In this document: positions 9,466 through 18,451 of the stretch, piece after piece | Layout of the letters: each line of letters starts with the position of its first letter | Position numbering within the stretch: the first letter of the stretch is position 1 | Origin: an uncultured Pelagibacteraceae bacterium | GTDB taxonomy: Bacteria; Pseudomonadota; Alphaproteobacteria; Pelagibacterales; Pelagibacteraceae | Assembly: GCA_902622545.1 (NCBI GenBank) | Contig: CACNQD010000001.1 | Coordinates: 186,001-250,000, forward strand | DNA: 64,000 nucleotides | Reading direction: 5' to 3' | Translations under genes and position numbers: made by a program | Notes under the pieces: generated by a model | Database searches by the model: none | The model's input: the letters and a program-made list of their open reading frames with translations, nothing else | Told to the model about the DNA's origin: nothing

Positions 9466-10053
9466 TTAAACGTTAGTTTCGATCAGTGACCAATTAGGAT
9501 CATTTGATTTAACATTTTTTGAAAATTTCCAAGTGTCATAGACTTTTTTGACTTTTTCTGGATCGCCTGAAATAATTTTTGAATTTTTATCTTTAACACA
9601 AGAAATAATTTCACTCACAAAATCCACCGTAACTTCAAGAAAATTACCATTTCTTTGATGATCCTTAATTTCTGCAGAATTTATTCCGATAAAAGTTGTT
9701 TCGGAAATATTGCCTTGCTTTGTTCTCTCAGAAATTGCTTCTTCAAATTGTTTGAAAACTTTTGTTTCCAGCAGACTTTTAATATTTTTTAAATTCCCTT
9801 TTGAAAAATCTGTTATAATTGTTTCATAAGCAATCTTGGCACCAGATAAAAACTCTGATTTCGCATTATCATCAAAAACATCAAAGTTTGTCTTTTTGAC
9901 TGGATTAACATTAGGAAATTCATGAGGAAAGCTCTGTGTAATATCTTCTTCATAGCCAGATTTTTTACCCAATATGCCTCTTAGTCTTAAAAAGATAAAA
10001 CCAGCAATCATGGCTAATAGTATGATATCTATATATTCAAAGCTATAACTCAT
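9466..10053 (-). CDS. Tim44-like domain membrane protein
   Basis: 195 residues: one N-terminal membrane helix (about 5-25, YIDIILLAMIAGFIFLRLRG), a short linker, and a C-terminal Tim44-like/NTF2-fold domain (about 55-195; EFLSGAKIAYETIITDFSKG, TWKFSKNVKSNDPNWSLIE). Bacterial homologues are the alphaproteobacterial relatives of the mitochondrial import-motor tether Tim44. Their bacterial role is poorly defined, probably inner-membrane attachment of a partner. The gene is divergent from fxsA and secB, an arrangement typical of the order. Confidence 0.88.
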   Translation of the reverse strand: MSYSFEYIDIILLAMIAGFIFLRLRGILGKKSGYEEDITQSFPHEFPNVNPVKKTNFDVFDDNAKSEFLSGAKIAYETIITDFSKGNLKNIKSLLETKVFKQFEEAISERTKQGNISETTFIGINSAEIKDHQRNGNFLEVTVDFVSEIISCVKDKNSKIISGDPEKVKKVYDTWKFSKNVKSNDPNWSLIETNV

Positions 10054-10111
10054 AATATTATAATATTTACTCTATTGCTTAATTTCAACTAGCAAATTAG
10101 ATTAATGACAA

Positions 10112-10513
10112 ATGAACTCACTTTTATTAATTATTTTATTTGTTCCTCTTGTAGAAATATACCTTTTTATACAAATTGGAGGTCAAATAGGAGCTTTTAA
10201 TACAATTTTGATGATTCTCTTAACTGCAGTTATTGGTGTTTATTTTGTGAGGTTGCAAGGATTAAGCACTATGAAGTCTGGTATTACTCAACTTTACAAA
10301 AACCAATTACCCGTTTATGAAATGATGTCTGGAGCTGCCTTGGCTGGAGCAGCATTACTATTGATAATTCCAGGATTTGCTACAGATGTTATTGGGTTTC
10401 TTTTAATTCTCCCATTTACAAGAAATATTTTTTTTAAATATTTAGGTAAAAAATATAAAAAGGAAAAAGTTAAAGATGATTTGATAGAAGGTGAATATGA
10501 AGATAAGGATTAA
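10112..10513 (+). CDS. fxsA: FxsA-family cytoplasmic membrane protein
   Basis: 133 residues with hydrophobic segments at about 1-20, 27-47 and 71-100, including the family's start pattern LLLIILFVPLVEIYLFIQIG and VIGVYFVRLQGLSTM. E. coli FxsA counters F-plasmid phage exclusion; the general role in bacteria is unknown. The basic and acidic C-terminal tail is cytosolic. secB follows after 2 bases, so the two form one transcript. Confidence 0.88.
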   Translation: MNSLLLIILFVPLVEIYLFIQIGGQIGAFNTILMILLTAVIGVYFVRLQGLSTMKSGITQLYKNQLPVYEMMSGAALAGAALLLIIPGFATDVIGFLLILPFTRNIFFKYLGKKYKKEKVKDDLIEGEYEDKD

Positions 10514-10515
10514 TA

Positions 10516-10938
10516 ATGGAAAAAAAATATAGAATTCTCGGAGAATTTATTAAAGATATCTCTGCTGAAACAAAAGATATTGAAAGTTATATTTACACTA
10601 AAGAAAATATTTCAAAATATAAACTGTTTATTGACATCAATACCAAACCGTTAAAAAATAAGATGGCTGAAGTTTCAATCTCTATAAAGTTTAAAGATAG
10701 TAATGAAAGCAATAAGAATAGCTATTTTGAAATGGTATATGCAGTAATTGTTAAAATCGATGATGATGTAAACACAAAAGAAATATTAGAACCAATTTTT
10801 TTAAAAGATGTGCCTACGGAAGTTTATCCAAAAATAGAACGGATTTTTATAGATCTGCTTAGTCATTCAGGTTATCCTAATGTAAAGTTTGAATCAAAAG
10901 TAGATTTTAATGAGTTGTATAAAAATAGAAAAAATTAA
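10516..10938 (+). CDS. secB: Protein-export chaperone SecB
   Basis: Tetrameric cytosolic chaperone that holds precursor proteins unfolded and delivers them to SecA. The 140-residue sequence aligns with SecB over its length: GEFIKDISAE near the N-terminus, a central FEMVYAVIVKI strand, and FIDLLSHSGYPNVKFE (a divergent form of the family's 'GFPPLxLxPIDF' end). It is more divergent than most neighbours but in the expected alphaproteobacterial position beside fxsA and dnaQ. The stop overlaps the convergent dnaQ stop. Confidence 0.87.
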   Translation: MEKKYRILGEFIKDISAETKDIESYIYTKENISKYKLFIDINTKPLKNKMAEVSISIKFKDSNESNKNSYFEMVYAVIVKIDDDVNTKEILEPIFLKDVPTEVYPKIERIFIDLLSHSGYPNVKFESKVDFNELYKNRKN

Positions 10939-11594
10939 ATAGTTTTTTTAAGCGATTTTTTCATAAAAACTTTATAATTTTCTAGTTCTTCATTTGTAGG
11001 TTTAATTATCTTTTTACAATAACCTATATTTTGGATATTCTTTGAATTATTTATTTCTGAAGAAATAAAATCTAATTTTGGTTCTTTTTGATCAGTTAGG
11101 TTAATATAAACTTTAGACAGAAGTTCACAATCTATTAATGCTGTATGAAATTTTCTTCTTGTGTTATCAATTCTAAATCTTTTACAAAGCGCATCTAAAC
11201 TAATTTGTGAACCTGGATATTTTTCTCTAGCTATATCAAGTGTATCAATAACATTTTCTTTGTTTAAAGGCTTTCTGCCTATTAATTTAAGTTCATTATT
11301 TAAATGCGCGATATCAAATTCTGCATTATGTATAATTAATTTTTTATTTTCAATAAAACTCAAAAAATCATCTGCTATATCTTTAAAAAAATTTTTGTCA
11401 GCTAAGAATTCATCTGTATAACCATGCACCTTCATAGCATCCTCTGAAACTTTTCTTTGAGGATTTAAATAACAATGAAAAGTTTTATTAGTTGGTATTT
11501 GATTTTTTAATTCGATACAGCCGATTTCAACGATACGGTGACCTTTTGCAACTGAAAGACCTGTTGTCTCTGTATCAAGTATAACTTCTATCAT
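10935..11594 (-). CDS. dnaQ: DNA polymerase III epsilon subunit (proofreading exonuclease) DnaQ
   Basis: 3'-5' exonuclease of the replicative polymerase. DEDDh motifs are complete: ExoI ILDTETTGL with Asp7 and Glu9, ExoII HNAEFDIAHLN, and ExoIII HTALIDCELLSKVY. Length is 219 residues, slightly under the usual 230-245. The C-terminal tail, which tethers epsilon to alpha in E. coli, is short. The gene overlaps the upstream coaE by 20 bases. Confidence 0.95.
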   Translation of the reverse strand: MIEVILDTETTGLSVAKGHRIVEIGCIELKNQIPTNKTFHCYLNPQRKVSEDAMKVHGYTDEFLADKNFFKDIADDFLSFIENKKLIIHNAEFDIAHLNNELKLIGRKPLNKENVIDTLDIAREKYPGSQISLDALCKRFRIDNTRRKFHTALIDCELLSKVYINLTDQKEPKLDFISSEINNSKNIQNIGYCKKIIKPTNEELENYKVFMKKSLKKTI

Positions 11595-12162
11595 TAAGTA
11601 TCTTTGTTTTAAGTATTTTAACCTTCCTTTTCATAATAGCACTATTGAAATTGTTCACCAAAACATAGTTTGATTTATTTTTTTTTTGTTTTAACGTAAA
11701 TTGTGATTTTCTAAGAATATTTATTAGCTTTTGATTAAAGTTCTTTCTCTTTTTTAATTTTTTATTCACATCTTTTTTACTAGTTTTAAGAAATATAATA
11801 ACATCGTCTCTTTTATACATTTTATTTTCTAAATATAAAGGTATGTCCAAAACAACAATCTTTTCTTTTTTATTTTTTTTTAAAAACGAATTTAGTTTTT
11901 TTCTAATAAAAGGATGTACTATAAAACCAATACTTTTTAGGTTTGAAAATTTATTTTTGACCGTTTTTGATAACTCAATTTTTTTGATTGGAAAAGTTTT
12001 AATAAATTTAGGAAATTTTTTTTTTAATTGTATAAAACACTGTCTATTATTTCTGTATAATTTTTTAACCTCTATATCTGCAAAAAAACAAGGTGCTCCA
12101 AATAATTTTGAAACATATGTTTTACCTGAGCCAATATCTCCTACTAAACTAATTCTAATCAT
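11575..12162 (-). CDS. coaE: Dephospho-CoA kinase CoaE
   Basis: Last step of coenzyme A synthesis, phosphorylating the 3'-OH of dephospho-CoA. The P-loop GDIGSGKT (8-15) is at the N-terminus. VVLDIPLYLENK is the family's substrate-lid region, and FADIEVKKLY carries the conserved acidic residue. It is very Lys-rich. It overlaps both neighbours (4 bases with aroE, 20 with dnaQ), forming one minus-strand operon. Confidence 0.93.
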   Translation of the reverse strand: MIRISLVGDIGSGKTYVSKLFGAPCFFADIEVKKLYRNNRQCFIQLKKKFPKFIKTFPIKKIELSKTVKNKFSNLKSIGFIVHPFIRKKLNSFLKKNKKEKIVVLDIPLYLENKMYKRDDVIIFLKTSKKDVNKKLKKRKNFNQKLINILRKSQFTLKQKKNKSNYVLVNNFNSAIMKRKVKILKTKILNDRSYT

Positions 12163-12941
12163 CCCAATATATTTAAAGCTTCCTCGTCAATTTTGGGTAT
12201 TACATTGTTCCAAATTGAAAAAGACTGGTTGGCTTGATAAATAAACATAAAGATACCATTTTCAATTCTGTTACCATTTTCCTTAGCTTTTTTTAAAAAT
12301 GGAGTTTCTTTTGGATTATAAATTATATCATAGAAAATTTTATCCTGTACCTTAAGATCCAAGTCTAAACTATCGCCTTTTAGGCCAACACTTGTGGCAT
12401 TTATAACTATATCGAAATCAGGTATATTTCCCCACTTTAATACTTCGACTTCGTTGAATCTTTTTTTAATATTTTCAGCCCTTTCGATAGTTCTGTTTGA
12501 TAAAAATATTTTTTTACATCCCATGCTTAATAAAGAATAAACAATTGAAGGAACAACCCCGCCAGCTCCCAAAATTAAAATTGATTTATGTAAAACATTA
12601 ATTTTAGAGTGTCTTAATCCTAATTCAAAGCCGGCTACATCAGTATTGTGTCCAATTATATCATCTCCACTTTTATAAATAGTATTAACAGAGTCAGTTG
12701 TTTCAACCTCTAAACTAAGTTTATCTAAATATTTTATAACCTTATTTTTGAAAGGAACTGTTACGTTTATTCCGTGTATCTCTTCATTTCTTAGTTTGTT
12801 GATAAAATCTTTCAGTTCTGATTCTTCTAGTTTAATCTTATCGTAAACTGCATCAATTTTATTTTTTTTTATCCAGAAGTTATGTAACTCGGGGGAGAGA
12901 GAGTGATTTATTGGATTGCCAATTACAAAAAATTTTTTCAT
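12159..12941 (-). CDS. aroE: Shikimate dehydrogenase AroE
   Basis: NADPH-dependent reduction of 3-dehydroshikimate to shikimate in aromatic amino-acid synthesis. Substrate motif NPINHSLSPELHNFW (9-23), catalytic Lys65 in NVTVPFK, Asp101 in HNTDVAGF, and nucleotide loop GAGGVV (125-130) are all present. NRT at about 149-151 is the NADP-selective motif. Length is 260 residues, normal for the family. It overlaps maf by 4 bases. Confidence 0.96.
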   Translation of the reverse strand: MKKFFVIGNPINHSLSPELHNFWIKKNKIDAVYDKIKLEESELKDFINKLRNEEIHGINVTVPFKNKVIKYLDKLSLEVETTDSVNTIYKSGDDIIGHNTDVAGFELGLRHSKINVLHKSILILGAGGVVPSIVYSLLSMGCKKIFLSNRTIERAENIKKRFNEVEVLKWGNIPDFDIVINATSVGLKGDSLDLDLKVQDKIFYDIIYNPKETPFLKKAKENGNRIENGIFMFIYQANQSFSIWNNVIPKIDEEALNILG

Positions 12942-13522
12942 TTGTGCTCTAATAAATAACTTTTAATTTTTGTTATTGGTAGTCCCATTATGGTATTTTT
13001 ATCCCCGTTTATCTCACTAAATAAATTTTTTCCCTCGCCTTCTATTTGATAGACATTATATGCATATAGATTTTTGTCCGATATTTTTGATAAATAACTT
13101 TTTAACTCGCTTTCATTAAAATCTTTCATCACCAATTCTGCTTTATCAGTGTAATTCCATACCATAACGCCTTTTTTAGAAATACAAACTGAACTAATTA
13201 AAAAATGACTTTTACCACTCATTTTTTTTAAAATATTAAAGGCCTCTTCTCTTGATTTAGGTTTCGAGATAATTTCACCATCTAAATCTATTATACTGTC
13301 TGCACCTAAAACTAGCTCATCCGGGTTTTTGTTGCTAATTTTATTTGCTTTTAATTCTGCAAGATTTTTAGATATTATTTCTGGTGTTGCGCCCTCTTTT
13401 AAAAGTGACTCCTTAATAACATCCTCGTCAACTTTAGATGGTTCAACATTACAAGAAATACCATTCTCTAATAAGATTTTTTTTCTGACCTCGCTTTTTG
13501 AAGCTAATATAATTTTATTCAT
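12938..13522 (-). CDS. maf: Maf-family nucleoside-triphosphate pyrophosphatase
   Basis: House-cleaning NTP pyrophosphatase that removes non-canonical nucleotides. The LASKSEVRKKILLENG (6-21) loop and catalytic Asp75 in LGADSIIDLDG are present, as are SKPKSREEA and the C-terminal GLPITKIKSYL. I cannot decide between dTTP/UTP and m7GTP specificity. It overlaps the PPDK-regulator gene by 8 bases. The regulator-maf-aroE-coaE-dnaQ order is a hallmark of alphaproteobacterial origin regions. Confidence 0.93.
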   Translation of the reverse strand: MNKIILASKSEVRKKILLENGISCNVEPSKVDEDVIKESLLKEGATPEIISKNLAELKANKISNKNPDELVLGADSIIDLDGEIISKPKSREEAFNILKKMSGKSHFLISSVCISKKGVMVWNYTDKAELVMKDFNESELKSYLSKISDKNLYAYNVYQIEGEGKNLFSEINGDKNTIMGLPITKIKSYLLEHK

Positions 13523-14339
13523 TATGATTAAATATGTCGTGAATTTTAAGTATCGAGGCCGCTGTTTCTTCTACTGATTTTCTTGTTACATCTATAGTTG
13601 GCCAATTGTATTTCTGAAAAAGTTTTTTTGATAATTCTATTTCATTTTTAATTTTTTCAAAATCAATATAGTTTTTATTTTCATTTTCTTTTATTGATTG
13701 CATCCTGTTTTTTCTTAAATCTACTAATCTATCAGGTTCTGCTGTTAAACCTACGACACAAGTCAAATTTGGCTTTTCTTTTAGAAATTCAGGAACTGAT
13801 TGCTCGTTTACTAATGGTATATTGGAAATCTTCATACCTTTATTTGCCAAATATATTGAGGTAGGTGTTTTACTTGTTCTACTAACTCCCAACAAAATGA
13901 TATCAGATTTACCAATATCATCTAATGAGTTCCCATCATCATGATTCATGGTAAACTGAATAGCTTCAATTTTCTTATAATAATCATCGTTCATAACATG
14001 TTGTCCGCTTGGAATGTGGCTTGCCTCTTGATTTAACAATTTTGAAAAAGTTAAAATAAGATCTCCTAACACACCAAAACAAGGGATCTTTTTTCTGTTA
14101 CATTCTTTTGATAAAAATTGAGCAAGTTTATTATCTACAATTGTGTATAAAAAAATAGAATTCTTATTTTTGGAAGAATTCTCTATGATTTTTAAAATTT
14201 GATTTTCTGTTCGTGTGAAAGAGAAATAATGCGTTTTATAATTGAAATTTTTAAATTGAGCTTTAATAGCTAAGAATATCCGTTCCAGTGTCTCACCAGT
14301 TGAATCAGAGACTAAGTAAATTTCATATGTATTACTCAT
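13515..14339 (-). CDS. Pyruvate phosphate dikinase / PEP synthase regulatory protein (DUF299)
   Basis: Bifunctional ADP-dependent kinase and Pi-dependent pyrophosphorylase that inactivates and reactivates PPDK or PEP synthase on a threonine. The family motifs SDSTGET (11-17), HDDG (133-136) and P-loop-like GVSRTSKTPTS (151-161) are intact over 274 residues. The target (PPDK or PEPS) is not encoded in this window. It is the first gene of the minus-strand run to the left of the putative origin. Homologues hold the same place next to hemE in Caulobacter and Rickettsia. Confidence 0.93.
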   Translation of the reverse strand: MSNTYEIYLVSDSTGETLERIFLAIKAQFKNFNYKTHYFSFTRTENQILKIIENSSKNKNSIFLYTIVDNKLAQFLSKECNRKKIPCFGVLGDLILTFSKLLNQEASHIPSGQHVMNDDYYKKIEAIQFTMNHDDGNSLDDIGKSDIILLGVSRTSKTPTSIYLANKGMKISNIPLVNEQSVPEFLKEKPNLTCVVGLTAEPDRLVDLRKNRMQSIKENENKNYIDFEKIKNEIELSKKLFQKYNWPTIDVTRKSVEETAASILKIHDIFNHNE

Positions 14340-14621
14340 GTATAATTTATAAAGAATTTTGTATTAATATTAACTTATAAACAAGCTTACAAATTCTAGT
14401 ATTCAAAATCAAAAAAAAGCTTTTTAATAACATTATAAAACATGTTTATAACCAATATACAGTTTTTTGAATAAAATTATATTATATGGGATCTCTTTAT
14501 TTTTTAAGATTAATTAAACAAATTAATTGTGAAAAAGATGTTATAAAAGTGTTAGAAAATAGTAATATTCAATATTAACATCTCTAATACAAATAATATA
14601 AATATTACTTAATCTATAATT
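14340..14621. other. Putative chromosomal replication origin (oriC)
   Basis: This 282-base gene-free gap is the longest in the window. It separates the DUF299 regulator (leftward) from hemE (rightward), the oriC position in Caulobacter and Rickettsia. It contains TTATAAACA (14375-14383), TTATAAAACA (14433-14442) facing TGTTTATAA (14443-14451), and related TTATAAAGA (14347-14355) and TTATAAAAG (14541-14549). These could be divergent DnaA boxes. The segment next to hemE (about 14580-14621) is almost pure A/T and could be an unwinding element. Genes run away from the gap on both sides, and parAB/parS lie 7-9 kb away. The function is inferred from position and motifs. Confidence 0.65.
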
Positions 14622-15623
14622 ATGACTGTTTTACAGAATTGTATTAAAAAAATATCAAAGGATAATTGTATATGGTTAATGAGACAAGCAGGTAGATACT
14701 TACCAGAATTTAGAGAAATAAGATCTAAAAATCAGGATTTTATAAAACTATGTTTAAATGAAAATCTATCATCTGAAATTACAATTCAGCCATTAAGGAG
14801 GTTTAATATAGATGCTGCAATAATATTTTCCGATATTTTGTTAGTACCTTATGCTTTAGGTCAATCAGTGAAATTTAAAAAAGATTTTGGACCATTATTA
14901 GGTGAGATAGATTTTAATAAAATGTCAAAGATAAATGAAATAGAATTTATAGATAAATTGAAACCTGTTTATAACGCCATTAAAAAAACAAAAGATCAAA
15001 CAGAACTAAAAAATAAAGATCTAATAGGTTTTGTTGGAGCACCATGGACAATTTTAGTTTACATGTTAAATCAAAGATCCCCTAAAAATGATGACATTGA
15101 ACTTAATTTAAAAGATAAAAAATTTATTGAGGATTTATTAAAAGTTATTGTTAAGTTTCTTAAAATTCATATTAATAATCAAATTGAAAGCGGAGCAACA
15201 ATTATTCAAATATTTGATAGTTGGGCCGGGCTTTTAAATAAAAAGGATTACGACAAATATATATATAACCCTACTAAGGACCTGGTTAATTTTGTGAAGT
15301 CTAAAAAAATACCAGTCATATGTTTTCCTAAGGGAGTTAATGATTATAAAAGTTACGTTAGTCTAGTTAAACCAGATGTAATTAGTATTGATTATGATGT
15401 CGATCCAAAAAAAATCTCAGACAGTATAGATATTACTGTGCAAGGAGGGTTAGATCCGAAATTTTTAGTTGGTGATAAAGAAGAGCTTAAAACTAATGTT
15501 AAAAAGTATTTAGATATATTTAAGGATAAACCTTATATTTTTAATCTTGGCCACGGCGTGTTACCAAATACCGATCCGAGTATGGTGGATTATTTAGTTA
15601 AATTTGTTAAAAATTACTCATGA
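14622..15623 (+). CDS. hemE: Uroporphyrinogen decarboxylase HemE
   Basis: Decarboxylates uroporphyrinogen III to coproporphyrinogen III in haem synthesis. The N-terminal signature WLMRQAGRYLPEFREIR (18-34) with the substrate-binding arginines is intact. Other family blocks are GFVGAPWTILVYML, QIFDSWAGLL and FNLGHGVLPNTDP near the C-terminus. The 333-residue length is normal. The stop overlaps the hemH start (ATGA), so hemE-hemH-hemJ form an operon leading away from the putative origin. Confidence 0.97.
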   Translation: MTVLQNCIKKISKDNCIWLMRQAGRYLPEFREIRSKNQDFIKLCLNENLSSEITIQPLRRFNIDAAIIFSDILLVPYALGQSVKFKKDFGPLLGEIDFNKMSKINEIEFIDKLKPVYNAIKKTKDQTELKNKDLIGFVGAPWTILVYMLNQRSPKNDDIELNLKDKKFIEDLLKVIVKFLKIHINNQIESGATIIQIFDSWAGLLNKKDYDKYIYNPTKDLVNFVKSKKIPVICFPKGVNDYKSYVSLVKPDVISIDYDVDPKKISDSIDITVQGGLDPKFLVGDKEELKTNVKKYLDIFKDKPYIFNLGHGVLPNTDPSMVDYLVKFVKNYS

Positions 15624-16621
15624 ACGAAAAACATCCAAAAGTAAACTACGGCAAAACAGGAGTTTTGTTAATAAATCTCGGTACCCCCGATAGTACTGGG
15701 TGGTGGGATATAAGGAAATATTTAAAAGAATTTTTATCTGACAAAAGAGTAATAGAAGTAAACCCCTTCCTATGGCAAATAATATTAAATCTTTTTATAT
15801 TGACATTTAGACCCTCTAAAACCGCAAGAGCATATAAAGAAATTTGGATGAAAGACAAAAACATGTCTCCGCTTAGATATTATACCATGATGCAAACTCA
15901 AAAATTGTCAAAAAAATTTAATTCCCAAAACTTAATAATTGACTTTGCAATGAGATATGGATCACCAAGCATTAATGGAAAAATTAAAGATCTTAAGGAA
16001 AAAGGTTGTGAAAATTTAATAATATTACCTCTTTATCCTCAATATGCATCACCCACAACCGCAACTGTTTGTGATGAAGTGTTTAGATCTTTAATGAAAT
16101 TGAGATGGCAGCCTAGCCTTCAAATTATATCCCATTATGAGGAAAACCATCTTTATATAGATGCAATTGTCAATTCTATTAAAAAGAAAATTTCAGAAGT
16201 TAACTGGAAACCAGATTTAATCGTTGCATCGTATCATGGAATACCAAAAAAATATTTCGACAAAGGAGACCCTTATCATTGTTATTGTATGAAAACTACT
16301 AGGCTTATTAAAGAAAAGTTTAAAAGTATTGATATTATGACAACATTTCAATCAAGGTTTGGCCCACAGGAATGGTTAACACCTTATACAGACAAAACTT
16401 TAGAAGAAATTCCAAACCAAGGAAAAAAAAATATATTAGTTATTTGCCCTGGTTTCGCATCAGACTGTGTGGAAACATTAGAGGAAATAGCAATACAAGG
16501 AAAAGAGTCCTTTATTGATGCGGGTGGTGAAAATTTCGATCTAATACCGTGTTTGAATGATAATGAAGATCATATAAATTTACTTAAAGATTTAGTGGAT
16601 TCATATTTGATAAGAAAATGA
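15620..16621 (+). CDS. hemH: Ferrochelatase HemH
   Basis: Inserts Fe2+ into protoporphyrin IX, the last step of haem synthesis. Family blocks: GVLLINLGTPDST (14-26), the catalytic His in VASYHGIPKKYFDKGDPY, FQSRFGPQEWLTPYTD, and the acidic metal site VETLEEIAIQG. The length is 333 residues. There is no obvious C-terminal membrane segment. It overlaps hemE and hemJ by 4 bases each. Confidence 0.97.
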   Translation: MNEKHPKVNYGKTGVLLINLGTPDSTGWWDIRKYLKEFLSDKRVIEVNPFLWQIILNLFILTFRPSKTARAYKEIWMKDKNMSPLRYYTMMQTQKLSKKFNSQNLIIDFAMRYGSPSINGKIKDLKEKGCENLIILPLYPQYASPTTATVCDEVFRSLMKLRWQPSLQIISHYEENHLYIDAIVNSIKKKISEVNWKPDLIVASYHGIPKKYFDKGDPYHCYCMKTTRLIKEKFKSIDIMTTFQSRFGPQEWLTPYTDKTLEEIPNQGKKNILVICPGFASDCVETLEEIAIQGKESFIDAGGENFDLIPCLNDNEDHINLLKDLVDSYLIRK

Positions 16622-17052
16622 ATATTTACTTAATTTTAAAATCATTACATTTGATAGCGGTTATTTCTTGGATGGCTGGCCTTTTATATTTACCAAGGAT
16701 TTTTGTATATCATTCTGAAAATAAATTGAACAACGACATATCTAATGTTTTTAAAATAATGGAGAGACGACTATATTTTTATATCATGTATCCAGCAATG
16801 TTATTATCTTGGATTTTTGGAGTATCAATAATTCATTTTCAAGGAATAGAATTATTAAAAGCTAAGTGGTTTTTAATGAAAATTATCGCTGTGATTATTT
16901 TAACAGGCTACCATTTTTATCTTGGACATTGCTTAAGATCATTTAATCAAGATATTAATAATAATAGTTCTAAATTTTTTAGAGTAATTAATGAAATTCC
17001 CACAATTTTATTAATATTGATAGTTTTTTTAGCTATTTTAAAGCCCATGTAG
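16618..17052 (+). CDS. hemJ: Protoporphyrinogen IX oxidase HemJ
   Basis: Four-helix membrane protein that oxidises protoporphyrinogen IX, the step between HemE and HemH in the same operon. The N-terminal pattern LKSLHLIAVISWMAGLLYLPR (His11, Trp18, Arg27) is the HemJ (UPF0093) signature, and the family length is about 140-150 residues (144 here). Its place with hemE and hemH supports the call. No hemG or hemY is visible in the window. Confidence 0.9.
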   Translation: MNIYLILKSLHLIAVISWMAGLLYLPRIFVYHSENKLNNDISNVFKIMERRLYFYIMYPAMLLSWIFGVSIIHFQGIELLKAKWFLMKIIAVIILTGYHFYLGHCLRSFNQDINNNSSKFFRVINEIPTILLILIVFLAILKPM

Positions 17053-17110
17053 GGTTGAAAAATCTATAATAATGTTTATATTTAAACTGTCTTAAACAAA
17101 TTCCCTTAGC

Positions 17111-18382
17111 ATGAAAATTGAAGAACTTAAAAAAAACCCCCCAGCACAGCTTATTACTCAAGCAGAAGAACTTGGAATAGAAAATGCTAGCACTTTAAGA
17201 AAACAAGAAATCTTATTTGCTATACTTAAAAAACTTGCTGAAAAAGGCGAGGAAATAACTGGAATGGGAGTTTTACAATTATTACAAGACGGCTTTGGTT
17301 TCCTTAGAGCTTTGGAATCAAATTATTTGCCAGGGGCGGATGATATTTATGTTAGTCCAAGCCAAATAAGAAAATTTGGTCTTAGAACTGGAGATACTGT
17401 GGAGGGTCCTGTAAGAGCCCCAAAAGAGGGTGAGAGATATTTCGCTTTACTACATGTCAGTAAAATAAACAATGAAGATCCAATGAAATCAAGGCATAAA
17501 ATTGCTTTTGATAACTTAACACCATTGTATCCAAACAAACAATTAGTTATGGAAGTAGAAAATAATAAAACAGAAAAAAAACCAGACTTAACCTCAAGAT
17601 TAATTGACCTTGTAAGCCCCATTGGAAAAGGACAGAGATCATTAATTATTTCACCGCCAAAGGCGGGCAAAACTATGATACTCCAAAGTATTGCTAACTC
17701 TATAACAGCAAACCATCCTGAGTGTTGCTTAATGGTATTACTGATCGATGAAAGACCAGAAGAAGTCACAGACATGCAAAGAACAGTCAAAGGAGAGGTT
17801 ATCAGCTCTACTTTTGATGAACCAGCTCAAAGACACGTTGCTGTAGCAGAAATGGTAATTGAAAAAGCTAAAAGACTAACGGAGCATAAAAAAGATGTTA
17901 TTATATTACTAGATTCTATAACTCGTTTGGGGAGAGCTTATAACGCAGTTGTGCCAAGCTCAGGTAAAGTTTTAACAGGAGGTGTTGATGCTAATGCCCT
18001 TCAAAGACCAAAAAGGTTTTTTGGTGCCGCAAGAAATATAGAAGAGGGAGGATCATTAACAATTATAGCTACTGCACTAATTGATACTGGAAGCAGAATG
18101 GATGAAGTAATTTTTGAAGAATTTAAAGGAACAGGAAATAGTGAAACAATACTTGACAGAAAGATTTCAGAAAAAAGAATTTATCCAGCAATAGACATAA
18201 CTAAATCTGGAACAAGAAGAGAAGAATTATTATTCGATAAAAATGATCTTCAAAAAATGAATGTATTAAGGAGAATAATTGCACCAATGGGATCAATGGA
18301 TGCTATTGATTTTATAAACTCTAAATTAAAAGCAACAAAATCTAATACAGAATTTTTTAATTCAATGAACAAACCAGCCTAA
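17111..18382 (+). CDS. rho: Transcription termination factor Rho
   Basis: Hexameric RNA helicase that ends transcription. Domains: N-terminal Rho-N helices (1-45), a cold-shock-like RNA-binding domain (about 48-120; [20 protein letters not shown]), and the ATPase with Walker A PPKAGKT, Walker [18 protein letters not shown]-loop [20 protein letters not shown] and R-loop region. Length is 423 residues, without the long inserts seen in some groups. The rho gene beside hemE/hemH near the origin is typical of alphaproteobacteria. Confidence 0.98.
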   Translation: MKIEELKKNPPAQLITQAEELGIENASTLRKQEILFAILKKLAEKGEEITGMGVLQLLQDGFGFLRALESNYLPGADDIYVSPSQIRKFGLRTGDTVEGPVRAPKEGERYFALLHVSKINNEDPMKSRHKIAFDNLTPLYPNKQLVMEVENNKTEKKPDLTSRLIDLVSPIGKGQRSLIISPPKAGKTMILQSIANSITANHPECCLMVLLIDERPEEVTDMQRTVKGEVISSTFDEPAQRHVAVAEMVIEKAKRLTEHKKDVIILLDSITRLGRAYNAVVPSSGKVLTGGVDANALQRPKRFFGAARNIEEGGSLTIIATALIDTGSRMDEVIFEEFKGTGNSETILDRKISEKRIYPAIDITKSGTRREELLFDKNDLQKMNVLRRIIAPMGSMDAIDFINSKLKATKSNTEFFNSMNKPA

Positions 18383-18394
18383 GCTGGAAATTTT
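18374..18394 (+). terminator. Weak hairpin terminator after rho
   Basis: CCAGC (18374-18378) pairs with GCTGG (18383-18387) across a CTAA loop, followed by AAATTTT. The hairpin includes the rho stop codon. The stem is only 5 bp and the T-run 4 bases, so it may be inefficient. Confidence 0.35.
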
Positions 18395-18451
18395 CCCATT
18401 AAATCTAAAATTATTTATGTTCTTTAGTAATCCACATTATATAGTAAAGTA

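Noticed and set aside
14509..14537. CtrA-type boxes (TTAA-N7-TTAA) in the origin region
   Set aside because: TTAA repeats occur but with spacers of 5 and 6, and such repeats are expected by chance in this A/T content.
14486..14578. A 30-codon ATG frame (MGSLYFLRLIKQINCEKD...) inside the putative origin
   Set aside because: It is short, AT-rich, has no ribosome-binding site, and overlaps the candidate origin. Open frames of this length arise by chance in such DNA.
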